From Bretschneidera sinensis (lineage: Eukaryota; Streptophyta; Magnoliopsida; Brassicales; Akaniaceae): a DNA stretch of 64,000 nucleotides. Made by a program: the position numbers and the translations under genes. Position 1 is the first letter of the stretch, and each line of letters begins with the position of its first letter. The notes beneath the pieces are model-generated. The model was not told the origin of the DNA, ran no database searches, and saw only the letters and a program-made list of their open reading frames with translations. The stretch is from NCBI GenBank assembly GCA_023935145.1, contig CM043700.1, forward strand, positions 66,013,120 through 66,077,119, given 5' to 3'. Shown piece by piece: positions 22,071-33,200 of the stretch.

Positions 22071-23855
22071 ACAAAAGCCTCAAAATAAAAATTAAGCTAC
22101 TAGGAATCAAGAGAGCAAAAATCAAGAAGCAAATAAAGAAAATTTTACGAAATAAAAGAAATAAAAATTACACCTAAAAAAGAAAAGAAATAAAATAAAA
22201 ACAAAGAAAATAACTAAAGAATTAAATGCCAATTCCCCGGCAACGGTGCCAAAAACTTGATGTGCAAATTTTAAATGCTCACAAGTGCACGAATCACAAA
22301 TAGTATTGCGATGGTTTTACTCTCAAGGTCGATCTTTCAAGGAATTGCAGTGGTTTAAATCCTAAATTACTTTCTTAAAATTACTAAAACAAACTCTGAA
22401 ATTAAATCCTAAACACTCTAATTAAAAGATTGGTGAAGAGAAAATTGAAATAAAAACAATTAAATAAATTAAACAAAATGAATAATGAAGAGATAAGTAT
22501 AATCAATGACAACAATTGGGAGTTTAGCTTGCTATCCAATCACGAATTGGAACATTTGGTGAATATAAAGAATTAATCAACATCCAAGATTATTAGTATT
22601 TCCGCTAAGACTAGAGAATGCCATTGATCGTGTTTATTCTCAATTTATAACTAATTAATTAAATCCCATGGATCGTGTTCATCAATTAATTAGTTAAATT
22701 AAGTATAAGGAAAATGCAACCACCTAAATCACAATTTGATTTGAATCCTGATTTAAATTCTTATTTAAGAAAGCTTAATTAGGTCTAGATGATTTGTCCT
22801 CAACCTAATCTCGAATATTAACTTTGACTATCAATAATAGATGGCCAATCCACAAGCAATGAAAAAATGTATGAAGGATATTGAATAAGAAATAATCTAG
22901 AAAATTTCATAAAACTAAATCCACCAAAATATCCAAAACAATCAAGGTAGCTAAGCCAAATGCCCAACAATGTGTTCAGCTGCTAATGTTTAAATCCCAA
23001 TCACATAAATCAAATACTAGGGTTACAAGCATATTGAACGACAAAATGAGCAAAGATAGAATTTCTTCCCGAATTACAAGATGAATCCTCAATCTTGAAG
23101 TGATTGATTGTCATCTTCAGTCTCTTGATAAGCCGTCTTGATGAAAGAAATCGTCTCTTCCTTCAATCTCCCAAAACTCCTCTTGATAATATCTCTCCAA
23201 GAACTGTCGTCGTCTCCCCCCTATTCTCTGAGTCTAAATTCCTATATATAGTTGTATGGAGACGGCTTTGTAGACAGAAAATTCATCTTAGGGTTTCTAT
23301 TCAAGCCGTGTGCTTCTGCTACTGTCCAGGCCTGGTTCTGCTGCTGTCCAGGCCCGGTTATGCTAAAACTGCCATAACTTTCTCTAGAAAAATCATATTT
23401 ACGAGCTGTAAAATTTTCCAGAAAATAGACATCCGGATCTTTCTAAGAATATATGGCTCATCTCCTGGTTCTTCCTGAATCAATATAGTTTAATCCACAA
23501 AAATGACTGATCTGTCACGTTGCCACGCTGAAATCACGCACAGCCTGACTTTGTCTACTAAAACTGCCATAACTTTCTCTAGAAAAATAATATTTATGAA
23601 CCGTAAAATTATTCAGAAAATAGACATCCGGATATTTCCAAGGATATATGACTCATCTCCTGGTTCTTCCTAAATCAATACAGTTTAATCCGCAAAAATG
23701 ACTTATCTGTATGGGTAATTCTGGCAATTTAATGAAACTCATTTCCAAGTGCTTGTAAACCTGTAAAACAACTCAAAGTAACAAATTCTTAAGCTAAACA
23801 TATAAATAAATACTTAAAAAACATACAAAATACTTGGACAAATATTCATTCATCA
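22071..23855 (-). mobile_element. gypsy-E 5' LTR, primer binding site and leader
   Basis: Minus-strand gypsy element. Its 5' LTR is 22258-23855 (1598 bp; ends TGATG...CATCA). The primer binding site at 22234-22251 is TGGCACCGTTGCCGGGGA on the minus strand, one mismatch from tRNA-Asp complementarity. About 185 bases of leader follow to the left until gypsy-C. To the right the sequence re-enters the CACTA transposase frame, so caact (23856-23860) is the probable target duplication. The LTR carries a TATA-like tatatata near 23240. It also carries two tandem copies (about 23360-23520 and 23555-23715) of the ccataactttctctaga module shared with gypsy-A. The rest of the element must lie left of gypsy-C, outside the window. 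Confidence 0.8.
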
Positions 23856-25719
23856 CAACTAACTTTCACAAGTACACCATTGTTCATTGTTTTCTTATGT
23901 TGTCCATACTCTTTGGAGTGGAACTTGAATCTGTTGACATAATATTCAGGATAACACTTAATATGATTCATCAGGCCAATGGATATCCCTCGTATTTGCT
24001 TGTTAATTATTTTATACTTAGTGACCTATAATTAAATGTATAATTCAATGATACATATTATATAATAAATATATACTAACAATATTTATAATATATCATC
24101 TAGCATGTCTTATTAGATTCCAAAGCTTCTCGATTTGTTCGTTAGTTATGCCTTGGTACGCACTCCTCAATGAATCGTCATATTGTCTACAACAATGATG
24201 ATGATGAATTAATTATTATCTAAGATATACATATGTGGTAAGAGAATATATTAGATTTAAAAATGATAATAGCACTCACTTCACATATGGCATAATTTTA
24301 GCACAATTAAGGAGAATTTAGATCTCTACGACCTTTAGCTCTTTGTCATCCAAGACTCTAATAGTTTCACGACCAAAAGCATGACCTGGATAATTGAAAA
24401 TATATAGACACTCTCCTTAATCCATATTTCCCCGTTCTCATTCCGACCGACTCAATCCATTTTTATTTGAACATTTGGTTGAAAATATTCGGCACAGAAA
24501 TTTAAGATTTCTTGTATGATGTACGCCTTAACCATGGAACTTTCAACTCATGCTTTATTTCGAGCCTTTTTCTTTAGTTTGTGCATACACCTATTTTCCA
24601 TACATATTAAAATGGAATTCAATTATATGAAGTAAGAAAACTCTAATAATTGGCAAAATTATTGATATTACCTTTCAAACGAATACATCTATCGATATTG
24701 CATAGGGCCACTGACTTTAGCTTCAAAAGCTAAGTGAATCGGCAAATGCTCCATTGAATTGAAGAATGACAAAGGGAAAATCTTCTCAAGCTTGCATAGG
24801 ATTATGAGAATATTTTTCTCAAGCAACTCCACATACTCAATGTACAGTTCAATTATGCATATATCCCTAAAGAAGTTACTTAGGTCTATCAACGCATCCC
24901 ACAGAGGGTCAGGTAAAAAGTCACGAAACGCCAGAGGAATTAATCTTTCCATGAATACGTGACAATTGTGATTCTTCATCCCATATAACTTGCATGAATT
25001 CAATTTAACACATCATGCTACATTTGAGGCATAGTCGTCTAGGAACTTCAAATTGAAAGCTATTCACAAACCATCTTTATTTAGACTTGTTTAATGCGTA
25101 CGTTGCTTTGGGTTTATATTTAGGATTACAATTGACTTCAACCAACTCCAATTGAGGACACCTACATAACTTTTTTATATCTAAACGAGTGTTAGCATTG
25201 CCTTTGGTTTTACCTTTGACATCCATAACAATGTTGAAAACGGTGTCAAACACATTTTTCTCTATATGCATAACGTCTAGATTATGACAAACAAGATTAG
25301 TTGAGTAGTACAATAGATCATAGAAGATACTCCTCTTTGTCCAATTATGATCCTTCCCAAATCCATGGATTTCTAGTTTTGTACCATTGGAACCGAATAT
25401 GATATGTTCAAAAGACATCACTCAAGCTTTCACATTTACCCTCGACAACCCTAGTGGCGGTAGGCCACTTTCAAATTTGTTCTTTATGAAACTCTGCTTC
25501 TACCTTCTAAAAGCATGATTTCTGGTAAGAACTGATGGTGACATAGTCCAACAAATAATTTTTATAACCATGTGGTAGTCAGAACAATTTTGTATGCTCA
25601 TACAATAAATACAAGTTAGTATACTGTGAGTACTCCACCTAAGAAGCATACCATATGAAGGGAAGTCATCGATCGTCCATAGAGTGTAGCCTTCATATTA
25701 AAATTGTGTTTCATGGCTT
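23856..25719 (-). pseudogene. CACTA TNP2-type transposase, C-terminal part
   Basis: Downstream half of the transposase. From right to left it gives GFGKDHNWTKRSIFYDL, then HNLDVMHIEKNVFDTVFNI near 25290, the hallmark of the tnp2 family. A DUF4218-like segment follows near 25000-24690 (HNCHVFMERLIPLAFRDFLP, FFRDICIIELYIEYVELLEK, KIFPLSFFNSMEHLPIHLA). Spacers that look like introns come next, then INKQIRGIS and VNRFKFHSKEY...NNGVLVKVS just before gypsy-E. Many stops and frame changes show it is dead. It excises and reinserts CACTA elements when intact. Confidence 0.87.
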
Positions 25720-25724
25720 CATCG

Positions 25725-26691
25725 TGTTGTTATTTGTCTAAGTTTTAAACATATCCAAACATGGTCTAAGCGTTAATGTCCAAACCAATTGTGGGATATC
25801 AAATTTCAGCAAGTTATAAGGTTGCACACATATGTGTGTTTCAATTTTGAGCATGGGAAGGTCAGGCACACTACTGTGGAAGTTTCTGCCCACAGGTAGG
25901 AAGTGTGTGCACCAGCATCAGGAGGCAGCAGCATCAGGTCAGGGCGCAGCGCACCCTGCCCAGTGTCGCGCCTCATAGCAAGCCTCCCTTCCAGCCCTGC
26001 CTCAGCACCGTACCTCACCATTTCAGCACCGCAGCCCACAGGACATGGCTGCACACATGATCCAGCATGCATAAGACCTCTCCAATCATGTGTGCACCAC
26101 ACCAAAATGCACAGCATCACTTGGAGAGTGATGAAGGGCTGAGATTCAAGGAAGAACATGATCAAAGGGAGGAGAATGATTCTCAAGAATGTCCAAGAAT
26201 TGAGAGACTATAAAAAGGGTTCTCAAGGCCTCATTTCACAAGATATACAAGAGATATACAACACACATACAAGAGAGAATTGTGACATTGTGAGATCATT
26301 GTAAAAACTTAGAGAGAATTATGTAGACATTAAACACAAGAGGGACTCTTTGTTAGGCTGGATATAAAGAAGAGAGGATAGTATAGAATTGATAGAAAAC
26401 TTTGTAATAGGACTACCACTTTCTAGTTCTCTTCTTGTTTCTTCAAGAACTTGGATTCTTGAAGGGGATTGCTGTAACTTTGTAAGAACCATTGAGATAG
26501 TGCAGAGAGTTCGGAGGAACTCACAGGGATGTAGGCACATTGCCAAACCTCAACAACAAATTATTTGTCTTCTTTCTTTCTTTGATTTTCTGTTCTTGTG
26601 TTCGATTGTTGAAATTATTTCTACAAGGCATTCAAGACTTGGGTGCTTGGAAGATCACCACCTGGGCATCTTGTTAAGGTGATTTCCAACA
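25725..26691 (+). repeat. copia-2 5' LTR
   Basis: A 967-bp LTR matching 31043-32012 closely. It differs most in a short patch near 25780-25790 (U3). TATA box ctataaaaag lies at 26208-26217. A GC-rich patch lies near 25905-26050. Open frames across it on both strands are not genes. Confidence 0.96.
26208..26217 (+). promoter_or_regulatory. copia-2 LTR TATA box
   Basis: ctataaaaag followed by ggttctcaaggcctca, in the middle of the 5' LTR, is the likely core promoter of the element. The 3' LTR has the same at 31529-31538. Confidence 0.65.
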
Positions 26692-26953
26692 GTGGTATCA
26701 GAGCTTTGGACAGTGGTATTAGAGCTAAGCAGCTGGTTATCGGAGCAATAAGTAGAAGGTACGGAGCCAAGACTCCAAGAATCAAAGATCAAACTTCTTG
26801 GGTGATTCAAGAACGGTGTAAAGATCAAGATCCGGTCGTGTTCTTGAAGGTTGATTCAAGAACGGTGTTAAAGATCCATCTTCGATCTGTGTTCTTGAAG
26901 TTGAAGAAAGCAGTTGTGGTTAGGGCACAAATCTGGGATCTTGTCCGCAAAAG
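26692..26953 (+). other. copia-2 leader with primer binding site
   Basis: tggtatcagagc at 26693-26704 is the initiator tRNA-Met site. Two more PBS-like copies follow at 26714-26725 (tggtattagagc) and 26734-26746 (tggttatcggagc). The rest is the untranslated leader with repeated 'gattcaagaacggtgt' units near 26805-26870. Confidence 0.88.
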
Positions 26954-29258
26954 ATGGCTTCAAATTTCTATGTGGAGAAGTTTGATTGAAAGAGGGACTT
27001 TGCGCTATGGAAGCGAAAGATCAAGGCGGTTCTAATGCAGTAGAAAGTGGACTTGGCTATTGGAGAAGATGATGCTTTTCCAGCAAGTGTCATGGAGGAC
27101 CAGCGGACCGAGATGAAGAAGATGGCTTACAACACCATTTTCTTGCACATGTTGAATAGTGTCACAAGGGAGTGCGGAGACTCGGAGGATCCAGCTGTCA
27201 TATGGAAGAAACTAGATGAGTTGTTTCTTACCAAAACTCTCCCTAACAAAATTTATCTTCTTAAAAGAATCTTTGCTTTTAAAATGGACCCTAGTAAGGA
27301 GTTGCAAGATAATCTTGATGTCTTTAACAAGCTAGTTCAAGATTTGAATAGCTGTAGCATTACTTTTCCGGATGAACAATTGGCTGTCATTTTATTAAAT
27401 TCACTTCCAGATTGCTTTGATAATTTGATTAATGCAATTGAGTATGGAAGGGATTCTTTAACAAAGGAGATTGTGATCAATGCCATAAGGGCACATGATT
27501 TCAAAGCCAAGATGAAGGAGACATCAAGTGGTGAAGGGCTATTCGTAAGAGGAAGGCCAACAGCTCGGAATGGCAGTAGCACTCATGGCAGCTACCGGGA
27601 GAAATCAAGAGGTAGAGGGCAGAGCCATGGGAGATCTCACTCCAAGACAAGATATGGAGGAGGAAGGAGATGCTTCTACTGCAACAAGGAGGGTCATTTC
27701 AAAAAAGACTATAAGAAAAGGTTATGGGATGAGAGGGGAAGCCATACCAACAATAGAAAGGCTTCGGTTACCAAAGGAGAACAGCAAGATGAGGTTCTTG
27801 TTGTGTGCTCAAATGTGAGCAGAAGGCAAGGCAGCAAAAAATAGATTCTTGATTTCGGGTGCACCTACCATATGTGCCCTCACAAAGAATGGTTCAAGAA
27901 TTTCAAGGAGATTAATGAAGGAAGGGTCTTCTTGGGGAATGACAATTCTTGCCAAGTGAGAGGGATTGGAGACATCCAATTGAGGATGTTTGATAGAGTC
28001 ACAAGGCTGCTGCGAAATGTAAGATATCTTCCAGATTTGAAGAGGAACTTGATCTCATTGGGGCAGCTGGATTCCATGGGGTACACATGCAAATTAGAGG
28101 GAGGAAAGATCAAGGTGGCCAAGGGATCTTTGGTAATGATCAAGGCAGCAAGAAACGATGGACTCTATGAGATGATCGGAGAAACAAAAACCAATGATCA
28201 AGCAGCAAGCTTGATGGCTGAGCTGGACAAGGCAGCTCTTTGGGACACATGAGTGAAAAGGGCCTGCAAGTGCTTAGCAAGGAAGGTCTACTTGGTGGTG
28301 ACAAAGTAAAAAACTGGATTTCTGTGAGAGTTGTGTTCTTAGGAAGCAACACCGGGTCAGCTTCAACACCGGAGTGCACAAGTCTAAGGGGATCCTTGAT
28401 TACATTCATTCGGACCTTTGGGGACCAGCAAGAACACCAACACAGGGAGGTAACTTTTACTTTCTGTCTTTAATTGATGATTATTCAAGAAGAGTATGAG
28501 TTTATTTGCTTAGGAATAAATCTGATGCCTTGAATAAATTTGTTGTTTGGAAGAAATTGTTGGAAACCCAAACTGGTAAGGTAGTTAAAGCTTTACGAAC
28601 TGATAATGGCTTAGAATTTTGCAACAAGGATTTTGATAAATTCTGTGAATTAAATGGCATTCTAAGACATAGGACGGTTGTAAAAACACCCCAACAAAAT
28701 AGAGTTGCTGAAAGAATGAATCAAACCCTTATAGAAAAAGTTAGGTGCATGCTAATAGGATCCGGGTTACCAAAATATTTTTGGGGAGAAGCTGTAGCAA
28801 CAGCTGCATACTTGGTGAATAGATCACCCTCTAGAGCAATAAAGCTCAAAACTCTCATGAAGATGTGGAGTGGAAAACCCCCTGAATTAAACAACCTTAG
28901 GACTCTTGGGTGTGCAGCATATGCACATCAAAAGGAGGATACACTTGGCCCTAGATCTAGAAAATGTGTATTTCTAGGATATGGTGATGGGGTTAAGGGA
29001 TATAGGTTGTGGTCCTTAGAAAAGAAGGGCATGAAACTGATTGTAAGTAGTGATGTTGTCTTTAATGAATTATTATTTCCCTACTTGGAGAAAACTAACC
29101 CTGCAGGGGCTAGTGAGCAAACCAGTCCAGAAATTGTTGAGCATCGCATCAAGGAGCACTCGGTTCAGGTAGAGCAGAGGAGGCAAGAGGGTTCGGACCA
29201 GATAGAGCCCTTGGATGAAGGCCAAGAAGCTCAAGAAACTCAAGAAGAGGCTGAATAA
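26954..29258 (+). pseudogene. copia-2 gag-protease-integrase (broken)
   Basis: Start at 26954 (MASNF...). Gag has two early stops (near 26984 and 27041) and then is open to 27844, ending in a zinc knuckle CFYCNKEGHFKKDY whose last cysteine is tyrosine. The protease reads ILDFGCTYHMCPHKEW after a Trp-to-TAG stop near 27842. Compared with copia-1, a deletion of about 16 bases near 28250 and a single-base loss near 28313 remove the pre-integrase zinc domain from frame. The integrase core is open from 28506, with LRTDNGLEF near 28600 and PQQNRVAERMNQ near 28690, where copia-1 has PQQNGVAERMNR. The linker to RT has three further stops (near 29258, 29380 and 29518). Confidence 0.92.
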
Positions 29259-29600
29259 GAAGTGGTTGATGCAGTAAACAACTACCAGCTCATAAGAGAT
29301 TGGGAAAAAAGAGTGGTTAGACCACCCTTGAGATATGGGTTTGCAAATGCTGCGGATGCAGCAGCTCCTTGGATAGAATGAGGGATGGCTGAACCAGAAA
29401 CTTACATGGATGCCATGGAGTGTAAGGATTCGTCAAAGTGGCAGCTGGCTATGGAGGAAGAAATGGATTCTTTGATGAAGAACAACTCTTGGGAGCTGGT
29501 GCCAAAACCAGAAAAATAGAGAGTGGTGGATTGTAGGTGGCTCTACAAGATCAAAGAAGGGAATACTCTGGGGGATGAAGTCTGATATAAGGCCAGGCTG

Positions 29601-30959
29601 GTGGCAAAGGGGTTCACACAAAAAGAAGGCATAGATTTCACTGAAATCTTTTCACCGGTTGTGAAGTACAAAACAATACGGATGATATTAGCATTAGTGG
29701 TCCAATTTGATTGGGAAATCGAGCAAATGGATGTGAAGACTGCATTCTTGCATGGAGAGCTCGATGAGACCATTTTCATGAGGCAACCTGAAGGTTATGA
29801 GGAAGGAAAGCAGGGAGAGCTAGTGTGCAAATTGAAGAAGTCTCTCTATGGCTTGAAGCAATCACCTCAGCTGTGGAACAAGAGGCTTGATTCCTTTGTA
29901 ATCAGCTTGGGTTTCATGAGGAGCTGTTATGATTCTTGCTTGTACTATAAGGGGCAGAAGATTGAGGAGATGGTGATCATCCTCATCTATGTTGATGACA
30001 TATTGCTGGTTGGGAGCAGCATGGAGAGGATAAATAAATTGAAGGATCAACTCAGTGAGGAGTTTGAGATGAAGGATCTTGGCCATGCACTAAAGATCCT
30101 TGGGATGTGTATCATCCGGGAAAAGGAGAGAAATAGATTGAAGATCTCTCAAACTTCCTACATAGAGAATATGATATCTAAATTCTCTATGGAAGATAGC
30201 AAACCAGTGAAGGTTCCACTTGCTGGTCATTTCAAATTCTCCAGCGATCAATATCCAAGATCGGAGGCGGAGAAGAAGGAAATGGAGAAAGTCCCTTACT
30301 CTAGTGCTGTTGGTTCTGTTATGTACACCATGGTGAGCACTAGACCATACATTGCTTATGCAATGAGTGTTCTCGGCATATTTATGAGTAATCCCGGAAA
30401 GGAGCATTGGCTTGGGATGAAGTGGTTACTGAGGTATTTGAAGGGAAGCCCAGAAGTAGGGCTGGTGTATGAGAAGAGGGGTAATGCAATCTGCCTTGAA
30501 GGGTTTGCAGATTCAGACTATGGAGCAGACCGGGATAAAAGGAGATCGATTACCTCCTACTTCTTCAACTTAAACGGATGTTGTGTAAGTTGGAAGGTTC
30601 AGTTACAGCCAGTGGTAGCACTCTCAACAATCGAGGCTGAGTACATAGCTGCTACGGAGGCCATTAAGGAAGCTATGTGGTGCAAAGGGTTGCTTGAAGA
30701 GTTGAAGGTACTGGATGAGCAGGTTGTGATATTTTCAGATAGTCAAAGTGCCTTGCACTTATGTAAAAATCTAGTGTTCCATGAGAGGAGAAAGCACATG
30801 GATGTTTGGTATCATTTCATTCGAGAAAATGTTACGAAAGGATGCATCCATGTGGACAAGGTTGCCACGGAAGAAAATCCTGCTGACTTGGGTACTAAAG
30901 TCTTACCTCTAAGTAAGTTCAATCATTGCCTTGAATTACTTAGGATGGGATTTGGTTAA
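29601..30959 (+). pseudogene. copia-2 reverse transcriptase-RNase H, open
   Basis: An open stretch of 452 codons, the best preserved coding sequence in the window. RT motifs: KGFTQKEGIDFTEIFSPV at the start, DVKTAFLHGEL at residues 44-54, SLYGLKQSPQLW at 81-92, and the catalytic YVDD at residues 130-133. It continues through HFKFSSDQYP, VGSVMYTMVSTRPYIAYA and RNase H (GFADSDYGAD, STIEAEYIAATEA, VIFSDSQSALHL, ERRKHMDVWYHFIRE). The catalytic residues that I can recognise are present. It is called a pseudogene because the polyprotein upstream is broken and there is no separate start. Confidence 0.93.
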
Positions 30960-31042
30960 TTGGTAACTCAATATGAGTTTGGATCCCGAAGCTTTCTGCA
31001 CAATGGTTCAGGTTTTTTGAACACTTAGACAAAGGTAGAGAT

Positions 31043-32012
31043 TGTTGTTATTTGTCTAAGTTTCAAACATATCGAAACATGGTATAAGTTTGGTTAATTT
31101 CCTAACCAATTGTGGGATATCAAAGTTCAGCAAGTTATAAGGTTGCACACATGTGTGTGCTTCAATTTTGAGCATGGGAAGGTCAGACACACTGCTGTGG
31201 AAGTTTCTGCCCACAGGCAAGAAGTGTGCGCACCAGCATCAGGAGGCAGCAGCATCAGGTCAGGGCGCAGCGCACCCTGCCCAGCGCCACGCCTCACAGC
31301 AAGCCTCCCTTCCAGCCCTGCCTTAGCGCTGCACCTCACCATTTCAGCGCCGCAGTGCACAGCACATGGCTGCACACATGATCCAGCATGCATAAGACCT
31401 CTCCAATCATGTGTGCACCACACCAAAACGCACAACATCACTTGGAGAGTGATGAAGGGCTGAGATTCAAGGAAAAACATGATCAAAGGGGGGAGAATGA
31501 TTCTCAAGAATGTCCAAGAATTGAGAGACTATAAAAAGGGTTCTCAAGGCCTCATTTCACAAGATATACAAGAGATATACAACACACATACAAGAGAGAA
31601 TTGTGACATTGTGAGATCATTGTAAACACTTAGAGAGAATTGTGTAGACATAAAACACAAGAGGGACTCTTTGTTAGGCTAGATATAAAGAAGAGAGGAT
31701 AGTATAGAATTGATAAGAAACTTTGTAATAGGACTATCACTTTCTAGTTCTCTTCTTGTTTCTTCAAGAACTTGGATTCTTGAAGGGGATTGCTGTAACT
31801 TTGTAAGAACCATTGAGATAGTGCAGAGAGTTCGAAGGAACTCACGGGGACGTAGGCACATTACCGAACCTCGACAACAAATTACTTATCTTATTTCTTT
31901 CTTTGATTTTCTGTTCTTATGTTCAATTGCTGAAATTATTTCTACAAGTCATTCAAGACTTGGATGTTTGGAAGATCACCACTTGGGCATCTTGCTAAGG
32001 TGATTTCCAACA
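31043..32012 (+). repeat. copia-2 3' LTR
   Basis: A 970-bp LTR that follows the polypurine tract acaaaggtagagat (31029-31042) and ends CCAACA, then target duplication CATCG. TATA box at 31529-31538. Confidence 0.96.
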
Positions 32013-32017
32013 CATCG

Positions 32018-33200
32018 TAAGTAAGAACTCCATCCGTCCATGTCTTCAACTCGTCTATTAATTGACGTAGATAGACATCTAAATTCTTACTAGGGTTGTT
32101 TGGGCTAGGAATTACCTATGATAAGAACAGATTATACTCTTTCATGCACATATCATGAGGTAAATTGTAAGGAGTGACAAATATCAGCTAACAAGAGTAA
32201 GGGGACGCCGATTGGCCAAACAGAGTGAATCCATCAGTTGAGAGTCCCAACCGAACATTACGTGGTTCGTGGGAAAACTTAGGGTGAGTGTCATCAAAAT
32301 GTTTCCATGTCATCCCATTTGTCAAGTGGATGACCATGTCTGGCTTACTATGTTTGCATTCTTTGTGCCATCTCATGTGTTCGACTGTGTTTTTTGACAA
32401 ATAAAGCCTTTGAAGTCTAGATGTCAACTGAAGGTAATGCAACACCTTGTGTGGTATGTATTTTAGCTTCTTATTCTCGTTCTGCCTAGGCTTAAACCAA
32501 GGATGTCTACACATGTCACACACTTTCTTGTATTTTTCTTCCTTGTAATACAACATACAGTCATTCAAGTATGAATGTATCTTCTCATACCCAAGTGCTA
32601 ACTCTTTCACCATCTTCTTACACTTGGAAATTTTTTTAGGCAACCTCTCATCCTCGAGAAATATACTCTTAATTATTGTCAATAATCGATCAAAATAATT
32701 CTCAGACATGTCAAAATCATATTTATAGTTCAACATTTGTGAGATCGCCGATAACTTAGTGTATTTCTTACAACCCTCCCACAAGGGCTCATCAGTATCT
32801 CTCAATATGTCATAGAACTTCGCAACATGAGGATTTGGATCCTCTTCGGCATCCCAATTAAAGTCTTAGCCAGCAACATCCATTACTGTCTCCCCTATCT
32901 AATTTATTTTTTCGAAACCTTCCTCGACATAGTGATCTGATTGGGGTGTCGACTATTCACGTCTTAAATAACCCTCACCATGAAAAATCCACCTTTTATA
33001 ATTAGAAGTAAAACCTTTCCTATATAGTAAGGTAATTGTTTCTTGGTTTAAAAACCTTAAATTCTACCTTCAAAAACAAGGACACCAAATAGTTCCACCG
33101 TACACAAACGATAGATTACAATATGCAAAGTCAAGAAAAACCTCAACCCCTTCTAAAAATTTCGTAGATATAGCATAATTAACAACTCAACAATCCATCC
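32018..33200 (-). pseudogene. CACTA TNP2-type transposase, N-terminal part
   Basis: Upstream half of the transposase split by copia-2. From right to left, near 33170-33000, FLEGVEVFLDFAYCN, IWCPC and GFTSNYKRWIFHGEG match the N-terminal transposase-associated zinc domain. The open stretch 32805-32188 (about 205 codons) contains LWEGCKKYTKLSAISQMLNYK, CKKMVKELALGYEKIHSYLND, HPWFKPRQNENKK, HMRWHKECK and RNVRLGLSTDGFTLFG, all tnp2 landmarks, and ends SPYSC then TAG where Trp is expected. It continues across copia-2 into 25719-23856. Other stops near 32870 and 33060 show decay. Confidence 0.9.

Larger units (their letters stand above)
25725..32012 (+). mobile_element. copia-2, complete Ty1/copia element
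   Basis: Complete 6.3-kb element with two LTRs (TGTTG...CAACA) and target duplication CATCG at 25720-25724 and 32013-32017. The copia order gag-protease-integrase-RT-RNase H is seen. It is the same family as copia-1. Motifs suggest the Tork/Tnt1 group, without certainty. Gag, protease and integrase have several stops and two small deletions, while RT-RNase H is open for 452 codons. It lies in the CACTA transposase gene, which reads on at both sides. Confidence 0.96.

Noticed and set aside
23104..23478. Plus-strand open frame of 124 codons
   Set aside because: It is inside the gypsy-E LTR and includes part of the duplicated LTR module.
25806..26186. Cysteine-rich open frames on both strands within the copia-2 LTRs (also 31110-31507)
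   Set aside because: They lie in LTR sequence, occur in both copies, and reflect a GC-rich patch, not a conserved protein.
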